Shown one piece after another: positions 26,165 through 36,141 of a DNA stretch of 64,000 bases; position 1 is the first letter of the stretch; the number at the start of each line of letters is the position of its first letter. Both the position numbers and the translations under genes were made by a program. The notes beneath the pieces were generated by a model. It ran no database searches. It was given only the letters and a program-made list of their open reading frames with translations, and had not been told where the DNA came from. This DNA comes from Clostridia bacterium (GTDB taxonomy: Bacteria > Bacillota > Clostridia > Lachnospirales > Lachnospiraceae), in NCBI GenBank assembly GCA_009929525.1, contig SAAH01000005.1, forward strand, positions 1 to 64,000, given 5' to 3'.

Positions 26165-27610
26165 CTAAAATCCAGCCAGCCAATCATACATTTCTTCATA
26201 CTGCTTAGCTGAATTACTCCAAGAGTAATCCTGTTCCATGCCACGGTCTACCATTTTATTCCATTCGCGCTTTTTGTCATAATAAATATGCTCTGCATAA
26301 CGAACTGTTCCCATCATCTCATGTGCGTTATAATTTGTAAAACTGAATCCTGTTCCTGTACCTTCAAATTCGTTGTATGGCATAACAGTGTCTTTCAGTC
26401 CGCCAGTTTCCCGAACGATCGGGACAGTTCCATAACGCAGGCTCATAAGCTGGCTCAAGCCACATGGCTCAAACAATGACGGCATCAGGAATGCATCTGA
26501 TGCAGCATAAATCTTATGTGACATTGCCTCAGAATAGTAAATGTTAGCTGATACTTTTTTATCATATTTCCATGCAAAATGCCGGAACATATTTTCGTAT
26601 TTCTCATCACCGGTTCCCAACACTACAAGCTGGATACCATCCTGACAAAGCTCATCCATCATATAGGAGATCAGATCGAAACCTTTCTGATCTGTCAGTC
26701 TGGATACAACACCCAGCATCATGATCTTAGGATTAACCTCAAGACCAAGCTCTTCCTGTAATGCTGTCTTATTCTTAATCTTTTCTTTTCTAAATGTTTT
26801 CGCATTATAATTCTTTGCGATCATAGTATCTGTATCCGGATCATATTCATTATAATCAATACCGTTTACGATACCTCTCAAACTGTTGCTTCTTGCGCGC
26901 ATCAGTCCGTCAAGTCCCTCACCATAAAATGGTGTCTTTATCTCCTCTGCATAAGTATTGCTTACTGTTGTGATCGCATCTGCATAGACAAGACCACCCT
27001 TCAGATAATTTGCATCCTTATTCGCCTCTAATTTATCTGGAGTAAAGAAATAGTCAGACAATCCAGTAATATTCTTGATCGTCTTGATATCCCACACACC
27101 CTGAAACTTCAGGTTATGTATAGTCATAACTGACTTGATACCCTGATAAAATTCGCTTCCCTGAAAGCGTTCTTTCAGATAAACTGGAACCAGTCCGGTC
27201 TGCCAGTCATGACAGTGGATGATGTCCGGTCTGAAGTCTATCACCGGCAGGATCGATAATGCAGCTTTTGAGAAAAATGCAAACTTTTCCAAATCTCCAG
27301 GCATTCCATAATAAGGTTTGTCCCCACTAAAATGCTCTTCATTATCAATAAAATAAAATTTGATTCCATCATATTCCATCTGGAAAATACCAACATACTG
27401 TTGTCTCCAGTTCAGATCCAGATAAAAATTACCTACATACTGAAGCTGATCCCGATACTCCTGTTTCATGCAGGCATACTTCGGAATAATAACCCTTACA
27501 TCAAAATATTCTTTTGGAAAGCACTTTGGCAAAGATCCAACAACGTCTGCCAGCCCTCCTGTCTTAATGAATGGTACCGCTTCTGATGCAACATATAACA
27601 CCTTTTTCAT
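26165..27610 (-). CDS. glgA: Glycogen synthase (ADP-glucose type)
   Basis: GlgA extends alpha-1,4-glucan chains from ADP-glucose. The 481-residue protein starts MKKVLYVASEAVPFIKTGGLADVVG, where KTGGLAD binds the sugar nucleotide. DIIHCHDWQTGLVPVYL, VNGIDYNEYDP and the C-terminal PSLFEPCGLSQL with RYGTVPIVRETGGL are the GT5 family landmarks. Length is normal. No other glycogen genes are adjacent, so it is a stand-alone unit with its own terminator; regulation is not evident. Confidence 0.96.
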   Translation of the reverse strand: MKKVLYVASEAVPFIKTGGLADVVGSLPKCFPKEYFDVRVIIPKYACMKQEYRDQLQYVGNFYLDLNWRQQYVGIFQMEYDGIKFYFIDNEEHFSGDKPYYGMPGDLEKFAFFSKAALSILPVIDFRPDIIHCHDWQTGLVPVYLKERFQGSEFYQGIKSVMTIHNLKFQGVWDIKTIKNITGLSDYFFTPDKLEANKDANYLKGGLVYADAITTVSNTYAEEIKTPFYGEGLDGLMRARSNSLRGIVNGIDYNEYDPDTDTMIAKNYNAKTFRKEKIKNKTALQEELGLEVNPKIMMLGVVSRLTDQKGFDLISYMMDELCQDGIQLVVLGTGDEKYENMFRHFAWKYDKKVSANIYYSEAMSHKIYAASDAFLMPSLFEPCGLSQLMSLRYGTVPIVRETGGLKDTVMPYNEFEGTGTGFSFTNYNAHEMMGTVRYAEHIYYDKKREWNKMVDRGMEQDYSWSNSAKQYEEMYDWLAGF

Positions 27611-27703
27611 GCGTATAACCCTCCCTACTCTTGTTCCTGTTCAAAAATTTATATTCATTATACCGCATTTTGCCCAAAAAGGAAAGTGTTATATCATAAT
27701 CCA

Positions 27704-28501
27704 TTATGCATTTTTATATTCCAGCCGGATTTTGTCCGCTATCAATGCGATAAATTCTGAGTTTGTCGGCTTTCCTTTCCCTGTACTGACCGTATATCCA
27801 AACAACTCATCTATGGTATCCATCTTACCTCTGCTCCATGCTACCTCTATGGCATGACGTATCGCCCGCTCCACCCTGCTGGGTGTTGTCTGATGTTTTT
27901 TTGCAATTGTAGGATAAAGTATCTTTGTAATAGAATTTAACATTTCCATGTCATCTACTGACATGATGATCGCATCTCTCAGATACTGATATCCCTTGAT
28001 ATGTGCAGGCACTCCGATTTCGTGGATGATATTTGTTACATCCAATTCCAGGTTTCTCTTCGTATATTCACCACCCACATCAGACGAACCATTTTTTCTG
28101 ATCTCTCTTTTTCTTCCATTTACATTCCTTTGAAAATGCTTGATCCTGTTTAGGATCATATCATTGTCAAATGGTTTCATAATATAATAGCAGGCGCCCA
28201 AATTGAAAGCATCCTCTGTGATCTGTTCCTGCCCTACCGCTGAAATAACGATAAACGCCGGATGTTTTTTCATTGTGTTGTCCTGGTTCACCTTTTCCAT
28301 CACTGTAAGTCCATCAACTTTTGGCATGATAATATCCAAGAGAACCACGTCTGGCTCTTTCTCCTTGATGATATCGCAGATATCCTTACCATTGTCAGCC
28401 TGTCCTACCAGTTCAAGTTCATTGTCATCTTTAATCAGTGTACCAAGAAGGTTCACCATACGTTCGTTGTCATCAGCAATGGCAATGTTCAATTTTCCCA
28501 T
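27704..28501 (-). CDS. spo0A: Sporulation master regulator Spo0A
   Basis: Spo0A is the response regulator that starts sporulation when phosphorylated. The start ATG 28501 follows GGAGGAG by five bases and gives 265 residues; an upstream in-frame ATG adds six non-family residues. The receiver domain has the acidic pair DD near residue 10, the phospho-acceptor in VVLLDIIMP near 55 and K near 108. The DNA-binding domain holds the strongly conserved [23 protein letters not shown] near 200-222. It lies alone, separated from spoIVB by a glycerate module. A 0A box and a good promoter precede it. Confidence 0.98.
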   Translation of the reverse strand: MGKLNIAIADDNERMVNLLGTLIKDDNELELVGQADNGKDICDIIKEKEPDVVLLDIIMPKVDGLTVMEKVNQDNTMKKHPAFIVISAVGQEQITEDAFNLGACYYIMKPFDNDMILNRIKHFQRNVNGRKREIRKNGSSDVGGEYTKRNLELDVTNIIHEIGVPAHIKGYQYLRDAIIMSVDDMEMLNSITKILYPTIAKKHQTTPSRVERAIRHAIEVAWSRGKMDTIDELFGYTVSTGKGKPTNSEFIALIADKIRLEYKNA

Positions 28502-28593
28502 ATTTGCTCCTCCAATCAACCTTATTCATATTTAGTCTTTTGGAAATAGCGGGCCCCCTCACAGATAAAATCTGCGTTCCAAATACTATCTGT

Positions 28594-28622
28594 ATTATAA
28601 ATTTATTCCATTTTCAAATCAA
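28594..28622 (-). promoter_or_regulatory. spo0A promoter
   Basis: On the minus strand TTGATT (28617-28622) and TATAAT (28594-28599) are spaced by 17 bp, a near-consensus vegetative promoter about 90 bp upstream of the spo0A ATG. I could not find a convincing sigma-H promoter. Confidence 0.75.
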
Positions 28623-28651
28623 GGCATGATGGCGTAAAAGACCCATTTTCG

Positions 28652-28658
28652 TTCGACA
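28652..28658 (-). promoter_or_regulatory. 0A box upstream of spo0A
   Basis: TTCGACA on the plus strand is TGTCGAA on the minus strand, the consensus Spo0A-binding heptamer, placed 30 bp upstream of the -35 box. This fits autoregulation as in Bacillus. Confidence 0.65.
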
Positions 28659-28844
28659 CGCAGCTACCTGTTTTGACGGGATCATTCATTTTTCGAGATT
28701 TTATCTCACATTTATACTTTCTGTAATTTCAATTTATCTTTTCTTATCCTATCTTATGATACAGGTGCCAAACGTAATTTTGACACCTGTATCCTCTGTG
28801 CTCGCTAATCCTGCGAGCAGATTAGCTCACTAATGTTCATTGCC

Positions 28845-30107
28845 TTATCCTACGATCAGATACATAACAACGGATATGATCGTACTTGTCATTCCGACAC
28901 ATGCTTCATATGGGATCAATTTCATTCTTTCTTTAATAGACATACCTGCCGCGCCGCCAGTCGCATGGAAAAATGATCCGTGAGGCAGGGAGTCGATTAC
29001 CGTTGCACCTGAATGTATCATAGCTCCGGCTGACAATGCAGGTATTCCTGCTGCGGTAAGTGTCCCGGCAAAAGTCTGGGCACCGATCGTTGCACCTGCT
29101 GTTGTGGAAGCTGTTGCCCCCGCCATCAATACACCGGCGATCGGTGCAAGTAAAAATGCCGGCATGTTTACGAATTCAAGAAGCTGTATCACATCATATT
29201 GAAGTGCAGAAGCTTTGATGATCCCTGCTATTGTTCCTGTTCCGATCAACAGTATGGAAACCCCTGCTACCTTGCTCAGTCCAAACTCTGCATACTCTCG
29301 GAACCGTTTTATCTGTCCACATGCGATGCTGCAGACGATTCCGCCTACTGGAAGAGCGATCAGCGGATCGATCGCGATAGAAAATATAGGACGAAGCGCC
29401 AGAAGGATAACAACTACCAGCGGTCCGGCTACTGCCTGCAGAAAGTTTGGAAGTTTTTTCGATTCACGATTTTCCAGATCCTGTTGTGTGACCATGGTTC
29501 CCTGCTTTCTTGAAAGAAATACAGCCAGAAGGATCGTAACAACTAATGCGCAGATTGCCGGAACAATGTTTTTCATCATCAAAGAGGTAAGGTCTACCTG
29601 AAAAGCCTCCGATACTGCTATCGTATTAGGATTCGGCGAAATAATATTTCCAGCTTTGCCGCCTCCGATCATTGCCAGAAGAAGAGAAGCCTTGTTGTAA
29701 CCTGCCTTCTTGCCGATAGCAAGGGCGATGGGTGCAACCGTGATAACTGCGATATCTACAAATACACCAACGGCACAGATGATCATAGCTGCAATAGCTA
29801 CCGCTGCCACTGCCCGTTTTTCACCTAATTTTGTAACAATGACTTCGGCTATTTTTTCAGCTGCTCCTGTCTTTATCAACGTACCTGCCAGCACACCCGA
29901 AGTAAGGATACGAAGCACTGAAGAAATCATACTTTGAGAGCCACTGACCATGGTGTCTACTGTGAGCACCAGATCACCGCTTCCGATCACACCTCCGATC
30001 AGTGCACCCAGAACAAGACTATATACAGGCTGAACCTTTTTTATGATCATTATGATCGCGATCACCATACCACATATGGCACCTAATGTAGAAAAACTAT
30101 ATTCCAT
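28845..30107 (-). CDS. GntP-family organic acid permease, probably for glycerate
   Basis: This integral membrane symporter of 420 residues has about twelve helices. GntP-type segments include VQPVYSLVLGALIGG, VFVDIAVITVAPIALAIGKKAG and IGGGKAGNIISPNPNTIAVSEAF near 155-180, and the C-terminal SGATVIDSLPHGSFFHATGGA. The true start is ATG 30107, overlapping the TAA of the glycerate kinase gene and preceded by GGGGGA. Coupling to a glycerate kinase and a CdaR-type regulator suggests glycerate import. Gluconate or another sugar acid is an alternative. Confidence 0.85.
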   Translation of the reverse strand: MEYSFSTLGAICGMVIAIIMIIKKVQPVYSLVLGALIGGVIGSGDLVLTVDTMVSGSQSMISSVLRILTSGVLAGTLIKTGAAEKIAEVIVTKLGEKRAVAAVAIAAMIICAVGVFVDIAVITVAPIALAIGKKAGYNKASLLLAMIGGGKAGNIISPNPNTIAVSEAFQVDLTSLMMKNIVPAICALVVTILLAVFLSRKQGTMVTQQDLENRESKKLPNFLQAVAGPLVVVILLALRPIFSIAIDPLIALPVGGIVCSIACGQIKRFREYAEFGLSKVAGVSILLIGTGTIAGIIKASALQYDVIQLLEFVNMPAFLLAPIAGVLMAGATASTTAGATIGAQTFAGTLTAAGIPALSAGAMIHSGATVIDSLPHGSFFHATGGAAGMSIKERMKLIPYEACVGMTSTIISVVMYLIVG

Positions 30108-31252
30108 TATTTTCTTCCCCCTATACACCACAAACGAAATACCTGCTCAACAGTATCTGACAGATTTCTTACTGCATTTTCTGTCTTCATCGCGTCCTCT
30201 AATGTTACAACGCCTCTCAAGATCGGGAAAAATGCATCGATTCCACACTCGTTACATTTTACCGCCTCTTTTGTTACACTTCCTGCAAATGCAAGAACCG
30301 GCTTATCATATTTTTTTGCAAGTCCTGCTACTCCTACCGGTGCTTTTCCCATAGCTGTCTGTCCATCCAGCCGTCCTTCACCGGTGATGACCACATCTGT
30401 ATCCTGCATATATTCTTCCAATCTCGTCTCATCCAGAACAATTTTAATCCCTGATTCTAATACTGCATTGGTAAATGTTAAGAATGCGAAGCCCAATCCG
30501 CCTGCCGCACCTGTTCCTGCCTGTTTTGGATTTGCTTTAGGAAACTGCTCTCTTGCCAGTGCTGCGTAATAATTAAGCCACTTATCCATCTGCATGATCA
30601 TGGATGGGGTTGCACCTTTTTGAGGACCATATACTGCGCTGCAGCCCTGATCGCCGCAGAGGACATTTGTCACATCACAGGCAATACGAAACTCGCACTC
30701 TGCCAGTTCCGGCACTACATAAGTATCATTGATCGTCTCCAGTTCCTCAAGTCCCTTTGCTCCAAAAGGCACCTGACATCCTTCTTTATTCAGGAAACCA
30801 AATCCCAGTGCCTGGAGCATACCTACTCCCCCGTCATTCGTCGCACTACCGCCGATACCGATGATAAATCTTCTGCATCCCTGGGCGATGGCATCTTTTA
30901 TGGTCTCTCCTACCCCATATGTAGTCGTATGCAGCGGATTTCTCTCATTTTCCGCTACCAATGTGATTCCTGCTGCTGCCGACATCTCGATCACAGCGGT
31001 CTTTGTCTCATCGATGATACCATACCCGCAGGTAACCGGTGCCCCCAAAGGTCCTGTCACCACGATATTTCTCATTCTTCCATTCATGCCGCATACCAGT
31101 GCGTCCACAGTACCTTCTCCGCCATCAGCCAACGGACGTACCTGTACAACTGCGCCTGCGTCTACTCTTCGGATACCTTCTGCTATCGCGTATCCGGCTT
31201 CCATAGATGTCATGCTTCCCTTAAATGAGTCGATTGCTACTACTACTTTCAT
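30107..31252 (-). CDS. glxK: Glycerate kinase (GlxK type)
   Basis: The enzyme phosphorylates D-glycerate, feeding it into lower glycolysis. The 381-residue protein starts MKVVVAIDSFKGSMTSMEAG and has ADGGEGTVDALV near 50, GIGGSATNDGGVGMLQALGF near 125-145, GTGAAGGLGFAF near 270 and TGEGRLDGQTAMGKAP near 310, all GlxK signatures. ATG 31252 is chosen for the AAGGAG eight bases upstream. It is the first gene of a two-gene operon with the GntP permease, divergent from a CdaR-type activator. Whether the product is 2- or 3-phosphoglycerate is not decided here. Confidence 0.94.
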   Translation of the reverse strand: MKVVVAIDSFKGSMTSMEAGYAIAEGIRRVDAGAVVQVRPLADGGEGTVDALVCGMNGRMRNIVVTGPLGAPVTCGYGIIDETKTAVIEMSAAAGITLVAENERNPLHTTTYGVGETIKDAIAQGCRRFIIGIGGSATNDGGVGMLQALGFGFLNKEGCQVPFGAKGLEELETINDTYVVPELAECEFRIACDVTNVLCGDQGCSAVYGPQKGATPSMIMQMDKWLNYYAALAREQFPKANPKQAGTGAAGGLGFAFLTFTNAVLESGIKIVLDETRLEEYMQDTDVVITGEGRLDGQTAMGKAPVGVAGLAKKYDKPVLAFAGSVTKEAVKCNECGIDAFFPILRGVVTLEDAMKTENAVRNLSDTVEQVFRLWCIGGRK

Positions 31253-31388
31253 AGATTTTTCTCCTTTTCCTATATGATTTTTCAAGTTCGTACTTCGTGT
31301 CGTTTTTCTTTCTGAATATAATATACCAAAATTTTACATTTTCTTATATGTTACGCAGAACATTTTTTATATATTTTTGCATTACTAT

Positions 31389-31417
31389 TTGTCACAGATG
31401 ACATTTTGCGATATAAT
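31389..31417 (+). promoter_or_regulatory. Promoter of the CdaR-type regulator
   Basis: TTGTCA (31389-31394) and TATAAT (31412-31417) are spaced by 17 bp, 107 bp upstream of the regulator start, in the divergent region shared with the glycerate kinase operon. Confidence 0.65.
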
Positions 31418-31523
31418 TAAGTAAAATCGATTCTCAGATCAAAGAAACCCTGGAATCATCGGTATTTTTCAAGCGGCCAAATACCTGCTGATATCCCTCT
31501 TATTTTTCAAGGAGACAAACGCC

Positions 31524-32636
31524 ATGATCACATCAATAGACAAACCACTTGCCCAGCAGATTGTAAACACTGTAAAGGATGTCTGCGGACAAAATATTAA
31601 TTTTATAGACTGCTCCGGCATCATCTTTGCCAGCACAGATGAAAAACGAATCGGTACTTTTCATGAAATCGGCCATAAAGCTGCCGCAACCGGCACAGCC
31701 ATTGAAGTCAATACAGACAACAGCTTCCTTGGCACACAAAAAGGCATCAATCTTCCCATTTATCATAATCACTCCATCTTTGCCGTGATCGGAATCAGTG
31801 GTGATCCTGAAGAAGTCCGAAAATATGCATACCTTGCAGAACGGATCACCAATCTTTTGATCCGCGAAAGAGAATTAAATGCCTTCAGCCGAACGCAGGC
31901 TGACAAGAAAAACTTTATCATCCAATCACTGATCAGCAGTGAGCCCAAGAATCAGGAATATCTCAAAGACTGCCTGAGTGATTTTGGCGTACCTTTGGAC
32001 ACGAAAAAGAGACTGATACTGATCCGTATCAATGCCCGCTACAATCCGACCAATATCGCCCTACTCGAGCAAAAAATCCAGCAGATGTTCTCCATGTTCC
32101 CAATCTCACTGTATACTTTTAATTATCCCAACGAATACCTTGCTGTTATCGACTCCAAAGTCTACGACAAGAATCCCTATGTATTAAAGCATTTTGCATC
32201 TTTGCAGCAGGAACTGCTAAAAGTATCCATCGGCAAATCCTGTTCCACTTTTCATCTGGAATCCTCTTATATCTCCGCTGTAACAGCGATGAAAAGTATT
32301 GCAAACACTGATAAAAATTTTGTAGTCTTCGATGACCTGACATTAGAGATCATCCTTTCTTCCATGAACGAAATCAGCCGTGAAGAATATCTCAGTAAAA
32401 CAACATCGGCTCTTTCTGCCGAAGAAATGGATATATTAAAAGCGTATTTTGAAGAAGAGATGTCGCTTCAGGCAACGAGCAGCAAACTCTTTATCCACAA
32501 AAATACGCTCCAATATAAGCTAAACCGCATACACGAAAAAACAGGCATGAATCCCAGACGATTTCAGGACGCTGTGCTTTTATATCTTGCGCTTAAACTT
32601 TCTGACGATTTTCCTATTCCTGCAAATGACCATTAA
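31524..32636 (+). CDS. CdaR-type sugar-diacid / glycerate regulator
   Basis: This 370-residue transcription factor has an N-terminal putative sugar-diacid-recognition domain (PLAQQIVNTVKDVCGQNINFID, IGTFHEIGHKAA). A middle GGDEF-like degenerate region follows, then a C-terminal PucR-type helix-turn-helix: AYFEEEMSLQATSSKLFIHKNT followed by LQYKLNRIHEKTG. CdaR proteins activate sugar diacid and glycerate genes. It is divergent from glxK-gntP, so it most likely senses glycerate and activates them. CAAGGAG precedes the ATG. Confidence 0.88.
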   Translation: MITSIDKPLAQQIVNTVKDVCGQNINFIDCSGIIFASTDEKRIGTFHEIGHKAAATGTAIEVNTDNSFLGTQKGINLPIYHNHSIFAVIGISGDPEEVRKYAYLAERITNLLIRERELNAFSRTQADKKNFIIQSLISSEPKNQEYLKDCLSDFGVPLDTKKRLILIRINARYNPTNIALLEQKIQQMFSMFPISLYTFNYPNEYLAVIDSKVYDKNPYVLKHFASLQQELLKVSIGKSCSTFHLESSYISAVTAMKSIANTDKNFVVFDDLTLEIILSSMNEISREEYLSKTTSALSAEEMDILKAYFEEEMSLQATSSKLFIHKNTLQYKLNRIHEKTGMNPRRFQDAVLLYLALKLSDDFPIPANDH

Positions 32637-32647
32637 CATTTTTCGTT

Positions 32648-33865
32648 TTATTTCATATTTTCAAGCATCGTCTCTGCAAATATGCCATAGCCCCGGGCGG
32701 GATCATTTACAAATACATGAGTCACCGCCCCGATCAGGCTTCCATCCTGCAATATGGGGCTTCCACTCATCCCCTGAACGATCCCTCCTGTTTTCTCAAG
32801 AAGTCTGGCATCCGTCACGTGTATCTCAAAGCTTTTATTTGTATCTTTTTCATTCCAGTCAATATCTCTGATCTCCACTTCATATTTTTGAGTCCCCTCT
32901 CCCACATCACACAGGATCTGTGCCGGTCCCTTTTCTATATCCTGTTTTAACCCTATGGGGTATCGTTCTTTAGAAAATTCTGTTCCCAGATTACTTTTCA
33001 ATATTCCTGTGATACCATTTTCTGTATTTTTGTTTATCTGGCCGATACGCATGGAATCATCATAGTCTATCATTCCTTTCAGTTCTCCCGGACTTCCCGA
33101 TGCACCCTTTTGTACAGACAGGATCTGTGCTCTATATAATTCACCTTCTGATATTTCCAGACGTTCCCCTGTATCAATATCACTGATTCCATGGCCAAGT
33201 GCAGCAAAATTATTTTCTTCATCCACGAACGTCATCGTACCTATACCCTGGATATTATCGCGGACCCATATTCCAAGCTTATATACCCCTTCATCCGTCA
33301 ATATCGGTGTCAATGCTACCGGAATCAGTTCATCATATCGTAAAACCTCCAGTTTCATGGGTTCGCCGTGATTTTTATCCACCATATCTATCAGCTGGCG
33401 CTTATCCTCAAGTTCCTCCCCATTCACACTCTTGATATAATCTCCCGGATGGATGATATGTTTCGCCGGAGTCTGCCAGATACCATTCTTATCTTTGATC
33501 TCACCGCTGTCGATCACCAGCACTCCATTTGTCTCCATATAAATCCCCACCGGAGAGCCACTTGCATATACGCTCTGTGGCTCTATTGTACTTACCTTCA
33601 CTGTTTTTAACGGTATCACACCGAACAATCGACAGCCTACCCGATAGCTTCCCCGTTGGGATACCTCTACCGAAGAGTCAAGACTCACAAAAGGCTCGTC
33701 AAATATTTCCTCCCAGTCCGTCTCCTGATCAGCAAATATATGAATCTCGTCCGGCAGTGCATCCTTGGCAGTAAAATATAAAAGCCCTCCCATAAAAATG
33801 ATCGATACCATCAGGCAGACATATAAAAAACGACGGTATCTCCTTTTGAATCCATCCACATCCAT
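32648..33865 (-). CDS. spoIVB: SpoIVB serine peptidase
   Basis: SpoIVB is secreted from the forespore and triggers sigma-K activation in the mother cell. ATG 33865 (405 residues) has AAAGGATG close upstream; the earlier ATG 33892 has no ribosome site. A membrane anchor lies at about residues 17-37. A PDZ domain follows near 120-190 (GDYIKSVNGEEL), then the S55 peptidase with histidine in AALGHGISDIDTG and serine in GGIVQGMSGSPIL. It follows recN as in other Firmicutes, but spo0A is displaced downstream by the glycerate genes. Confidence 0.96.
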   Translation of the reverse strand: MDVDGFKRRYRRFLYVCLMVSIIFMGGLLYFTAKDALPDEIHIFADQETDWEEIFDEPFVSLDSSVEVSQRGSYRVGCRLFGVIPLKTVKVSTIEPQSVYASGSPVGIYMETNGVLVIDSGEIKDKNGIWQTPAKHIIHPGDYIKSVNGEELEDKRQLIDMVDKNHGEPMKLEVLRYDELIPVALTPILTDEGVYKLGIWVRDNIQGIGTMTFVDEENNFAALGHGISDIDTGERLEISEGELYRAQILSVQKGASGSPGELKGMIDYDDSMRIGQINKNTENGITGILKSNLGTEFSKERYPIGLKQDIEKGPAQILCDVGEGTQKYEVEIRDIDWNEKDTNKSFEIHVTDARLLEKTGGIVQGMSGSPILQDGSLIGAVTHVFVNDPARGYGIFAETMLENMK

Positions 33866-33965
33866 CACATCCTTTTCGCCCTGAAAATCCATCGTTGACA
33901 GTTTTCCGGTATACTAAAAAGAAGATATCCATATGAATATCCTCTTTTAGTATGTGATGATTTAG

Positions 33966-35654
33966 TTATTTCACACTTGTATTTTTTTGTTTCTGTGCCA
34001 ATTCTTTCATTTCTTTTGCCGTGATTTTTGTATGTTCCGTAATCTTTGCGCCGCCAAGCATCCTGGTAAGCTCTTCAACGGATGCATCCTCATCAAGCGG
34101 ATGGATCCTGGTAGTTGTTTCACCATTTTCCACTTTTTTTATGATTTCAAAATGTATATCTGCCATCGCTGCGATCTGGGGCAGATGAGTGATGCAGATT
34201 ACCTGATGTGCCTGTCCGATCACCGCCATTTTTTCCGATACTTTCTGTGCGGTTCTGCCGCTGATACCGGTATCGATCTCATCAAAGATCAGTGTCTCGG
34301 TCTCATCCTTATCTGCAAGGATCGTCTTGATCGCCAGCATGATCCTGGAAAGTTCTCCTCCGGACACTACCTTCGCAAGCGGTCTGACCGGTTCCCCCGG
34401 ATTCGTTGATATCCGAAATTCTATCTTATCATATCCATTTGCTGTATAATGATTCGCTCTTCCAAAGGATATTTCAAAAACAACATCAAGAAAATTCAGA
34501 TCCTGCAGCCCTTGTTTTATGGATTCTGACAACTGTTCTCCATAAGTTTTCCTGCATTCTGAAAGCTTTTCACAAGCCTCTAAAAGCACCTCTTCCGCCT
34601 TCTCTGCCTTCTTCTCCAACTGTTGTTTATAGGCTTCATAATGGTACAAACGATCCAGTTCTTTTTGCTTTTCCTCCTGATAGGCAAGAACCTGCTCTAT
34701 GGAAGAACCATACTTTGCCTTTAGGTGATTGAGCACATTGATCCGTTGCTCAAGCTCATAGTATTCCTCATCCGAAAATGATAATTCGGATACATAGGAA
34801 GATACCTCCCGGTTCACATCATTCATCAGATTCTCCACATCCGCCAACATACCGGACAGGGAGGACAACTGTTCGTCACAGTTTTCCACTCTTATGATCT
34901 CCTGGACTGCTCTTCCCACCAGTTCTCCTGCGCCGGTGCTTTCATACCCGATAAGGTTTTGCACTGCACCAAGGCTTTCCAATATTTTCTTGCTGTTTGA
35001 TATTTTTCTGTATTTTTTTTCAAGAAGTTCATCTTCTCCAAAGGTAAGTTCTGCCTCTGCAATCTCCTGAATCTCAAATTCCAGAAAAGCAATTTCTCTT
35101 TTTCGTCCTTCTTCGTCAAGTTGATATTCTTCCAGCTCTTTTTTTAAAGCCGCCCACTCTTTATATGCACGGCTTGTTTTTTCTTTTTCCAGTTCTATCT
35201 TGGACTTTCCATATGCATCCAGTATCTCCAGCTGATGGTTCTGATATAATAATGATTGATGCTCATGCTGTCCATGGATATCCAGAAGCATAGCTGAGAT
35301 TTCTCTGATCTGCGCTGCTGTACATATCTCACCATTTAACCGGCTGATACTGCGACCTGCAGTCATCTTTCGCGAAATGATGATCTGTCCGTCCTCCACT
35401 GCGATGTCCTTATCTTTCAGTGCCTGCAGACACTGGGGATTCTCCACTTGAAAAGCCAGCTCTACAAGAGCTGGCTTATCGGGACTGCGCAGCATCTCTT
35501 TTGACATTTTCTGTCCAAGTGCAAGATTCACAGACCCCATCAAAATAGATTTGCCGGCACCTGTCTCACCGGTCAATATATTAAGTCCATGACCAAATTC
35601 AACCTCAGCTTCATCAATCAATGCTAAATTTTTTACATGTAAATAGGATAACAT
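33966..35654 (-). CDS. recN: DNA repair protein RecN
   Basis: RecN is an SMC-like ATPase acting early at double-strand breaks. The 562-residue protein begins MLSYLHVKNLALIDEAEVEF with Walker A GETGAGKSIL near residue 33. It has a long central coiled coil (about 150-370), the signature VVSGGELSRIMLAIK near 438 and Walker B LIFDEIDTGISG near 463. It lies between argR and spoIVB, the classical Firmicutes order. AGAGGAG precedes the ATG. Confidence 0.97.
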   Translation of the reverse strand: MLSYLHVKNLALIDEAEVEFGHGLNILTGETGAGKSILMGSVNLALGQKMSKEMLRSPDKPALVELAFQVENPQCLQALKDKDIAVEDGQIIISRKMTAGRSISRLNGEICTAAQIREISAMLLDIHGQHEHQSLLYQNHQLEILDAYGKSKIELEKEKTSRAYKEWAALKKELEEYQLDEEGRKREIAFLEFEIQEIAEAELTFGEDELLEKKYRKISNSKKILESLGAVQNLIGYESTGAGELVGRAVQEIIRVENCDEQLSSLSGMLADVENLMNDVNREVSSYVSELSFSDEEYYELEQRINVLNHLKAKYGSSIEQVLAYQEEKQKELDRLYHYEAYKQQLEKKAEKAEEVLLEACEKLSECRKTYGEQLSESIKQGLQDLNFLDVVFEISFGRANHYTANGYDKIEFRISTNPGEPVRPLAKVVSGGELSRIMLAIKTILADKDETETLIFDEIDTGISGRTAQKVSEKMAVIGQAHQVICITHLPQIAAMADIHFEIIKKVENGETTTRIHPLDEDASVEELTRMLGGAKITEHTKITAKEMKELAQKQKNTSVK

Positions 35655-35666
35655 TTTTTCTCCTCT

Positions 35667-36128
35667 TTATTCGTTTTTATTATCCAACATTTTCCTGATT
35701 TTTTCCATTAAAAGTAATGCTTCATCTGCACTTCGGATCGCACACATGATCGTGTTGTCTCCCGCTATGCAGCCTACGATCTCCGGAAACCTCATCTCAT
35801 CGAGTGCTGCCGCTGCCGCCATAGCCATACCCGATACCGTTTTTACCACCAGGATATTCTGAGCAAGATCCATGGACTGAAAAGATGCCTTCAGAACATT
35901 GATATACTTTTTGCTCATCTCCTGGTCTACACTTTGCAGTACAGCATATCTGGAACCACCGCCCGGTTTGGCGATCTTTGTGAGTTTTAACTCTCTGATA
36001 TCACGGGAAACAGTAGCCTGCGTCACCTGAAAACCACTCTCGTTTAATTTTTCAGCCAACTCTTCCTGTGTCTCGATATCATATTGATTGATCAGACGGA
36101 TTATCTGTGAATGTCTCTCGATCTTCAT
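35667..36128 (-). CDS. argR: Arginine repressor ArgR
   Basis: ArgR binds arginine as a hexamer and controls arginine genes. The 153-residue protein has an N-terminal winged helix (IIRLINQYDIETQEELAEKL, then VTQATVSRDIRELKLTKI). The C-terminal arginine-binding domain includes GCIAGDNTIMCAIRS, with the GDNT motif near 125. The second of two closely spaced ATGs is preferred because GGAGG directly abuts the first. The nadK gene ends 4 bp before the earlier ATG. Confidence 0.96.
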   Translation of the reverse strand: MKIERHSQIIRLINQYDIETQEELAEKLNESGFQVTQATVSRDIRELKLTKIAKPGGGSRYAVLQSVDQEMSKKYINVLKASFQSMDLAQNILVVKTVSGMAMAAAAALDEMRFPEIVGCIAGDNTIMCAIRSADEALLLMEKIRKMLDNKNE

Positions 36129-36141
36129 TTGCTTCATCCTC

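Larger units (their letters stand above)
28502..28844. other. spo0A-GntP intergenic region with two hairpin sets
   Basis: Besides the spo0A promoter and 0A box, a perfect 10-bp hairpin GATACAGGTG/CACCTGTATC lies at 28758-28793. Two mutually exclusive stems lie at 28800-28826: GCTCGC/GCGAGC or GCTAATC/GATTAGC. Neither has a T-run on the minus strand, so they may stabilise or terminate the permease mRNA only weakly. Confidence 0.55.
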
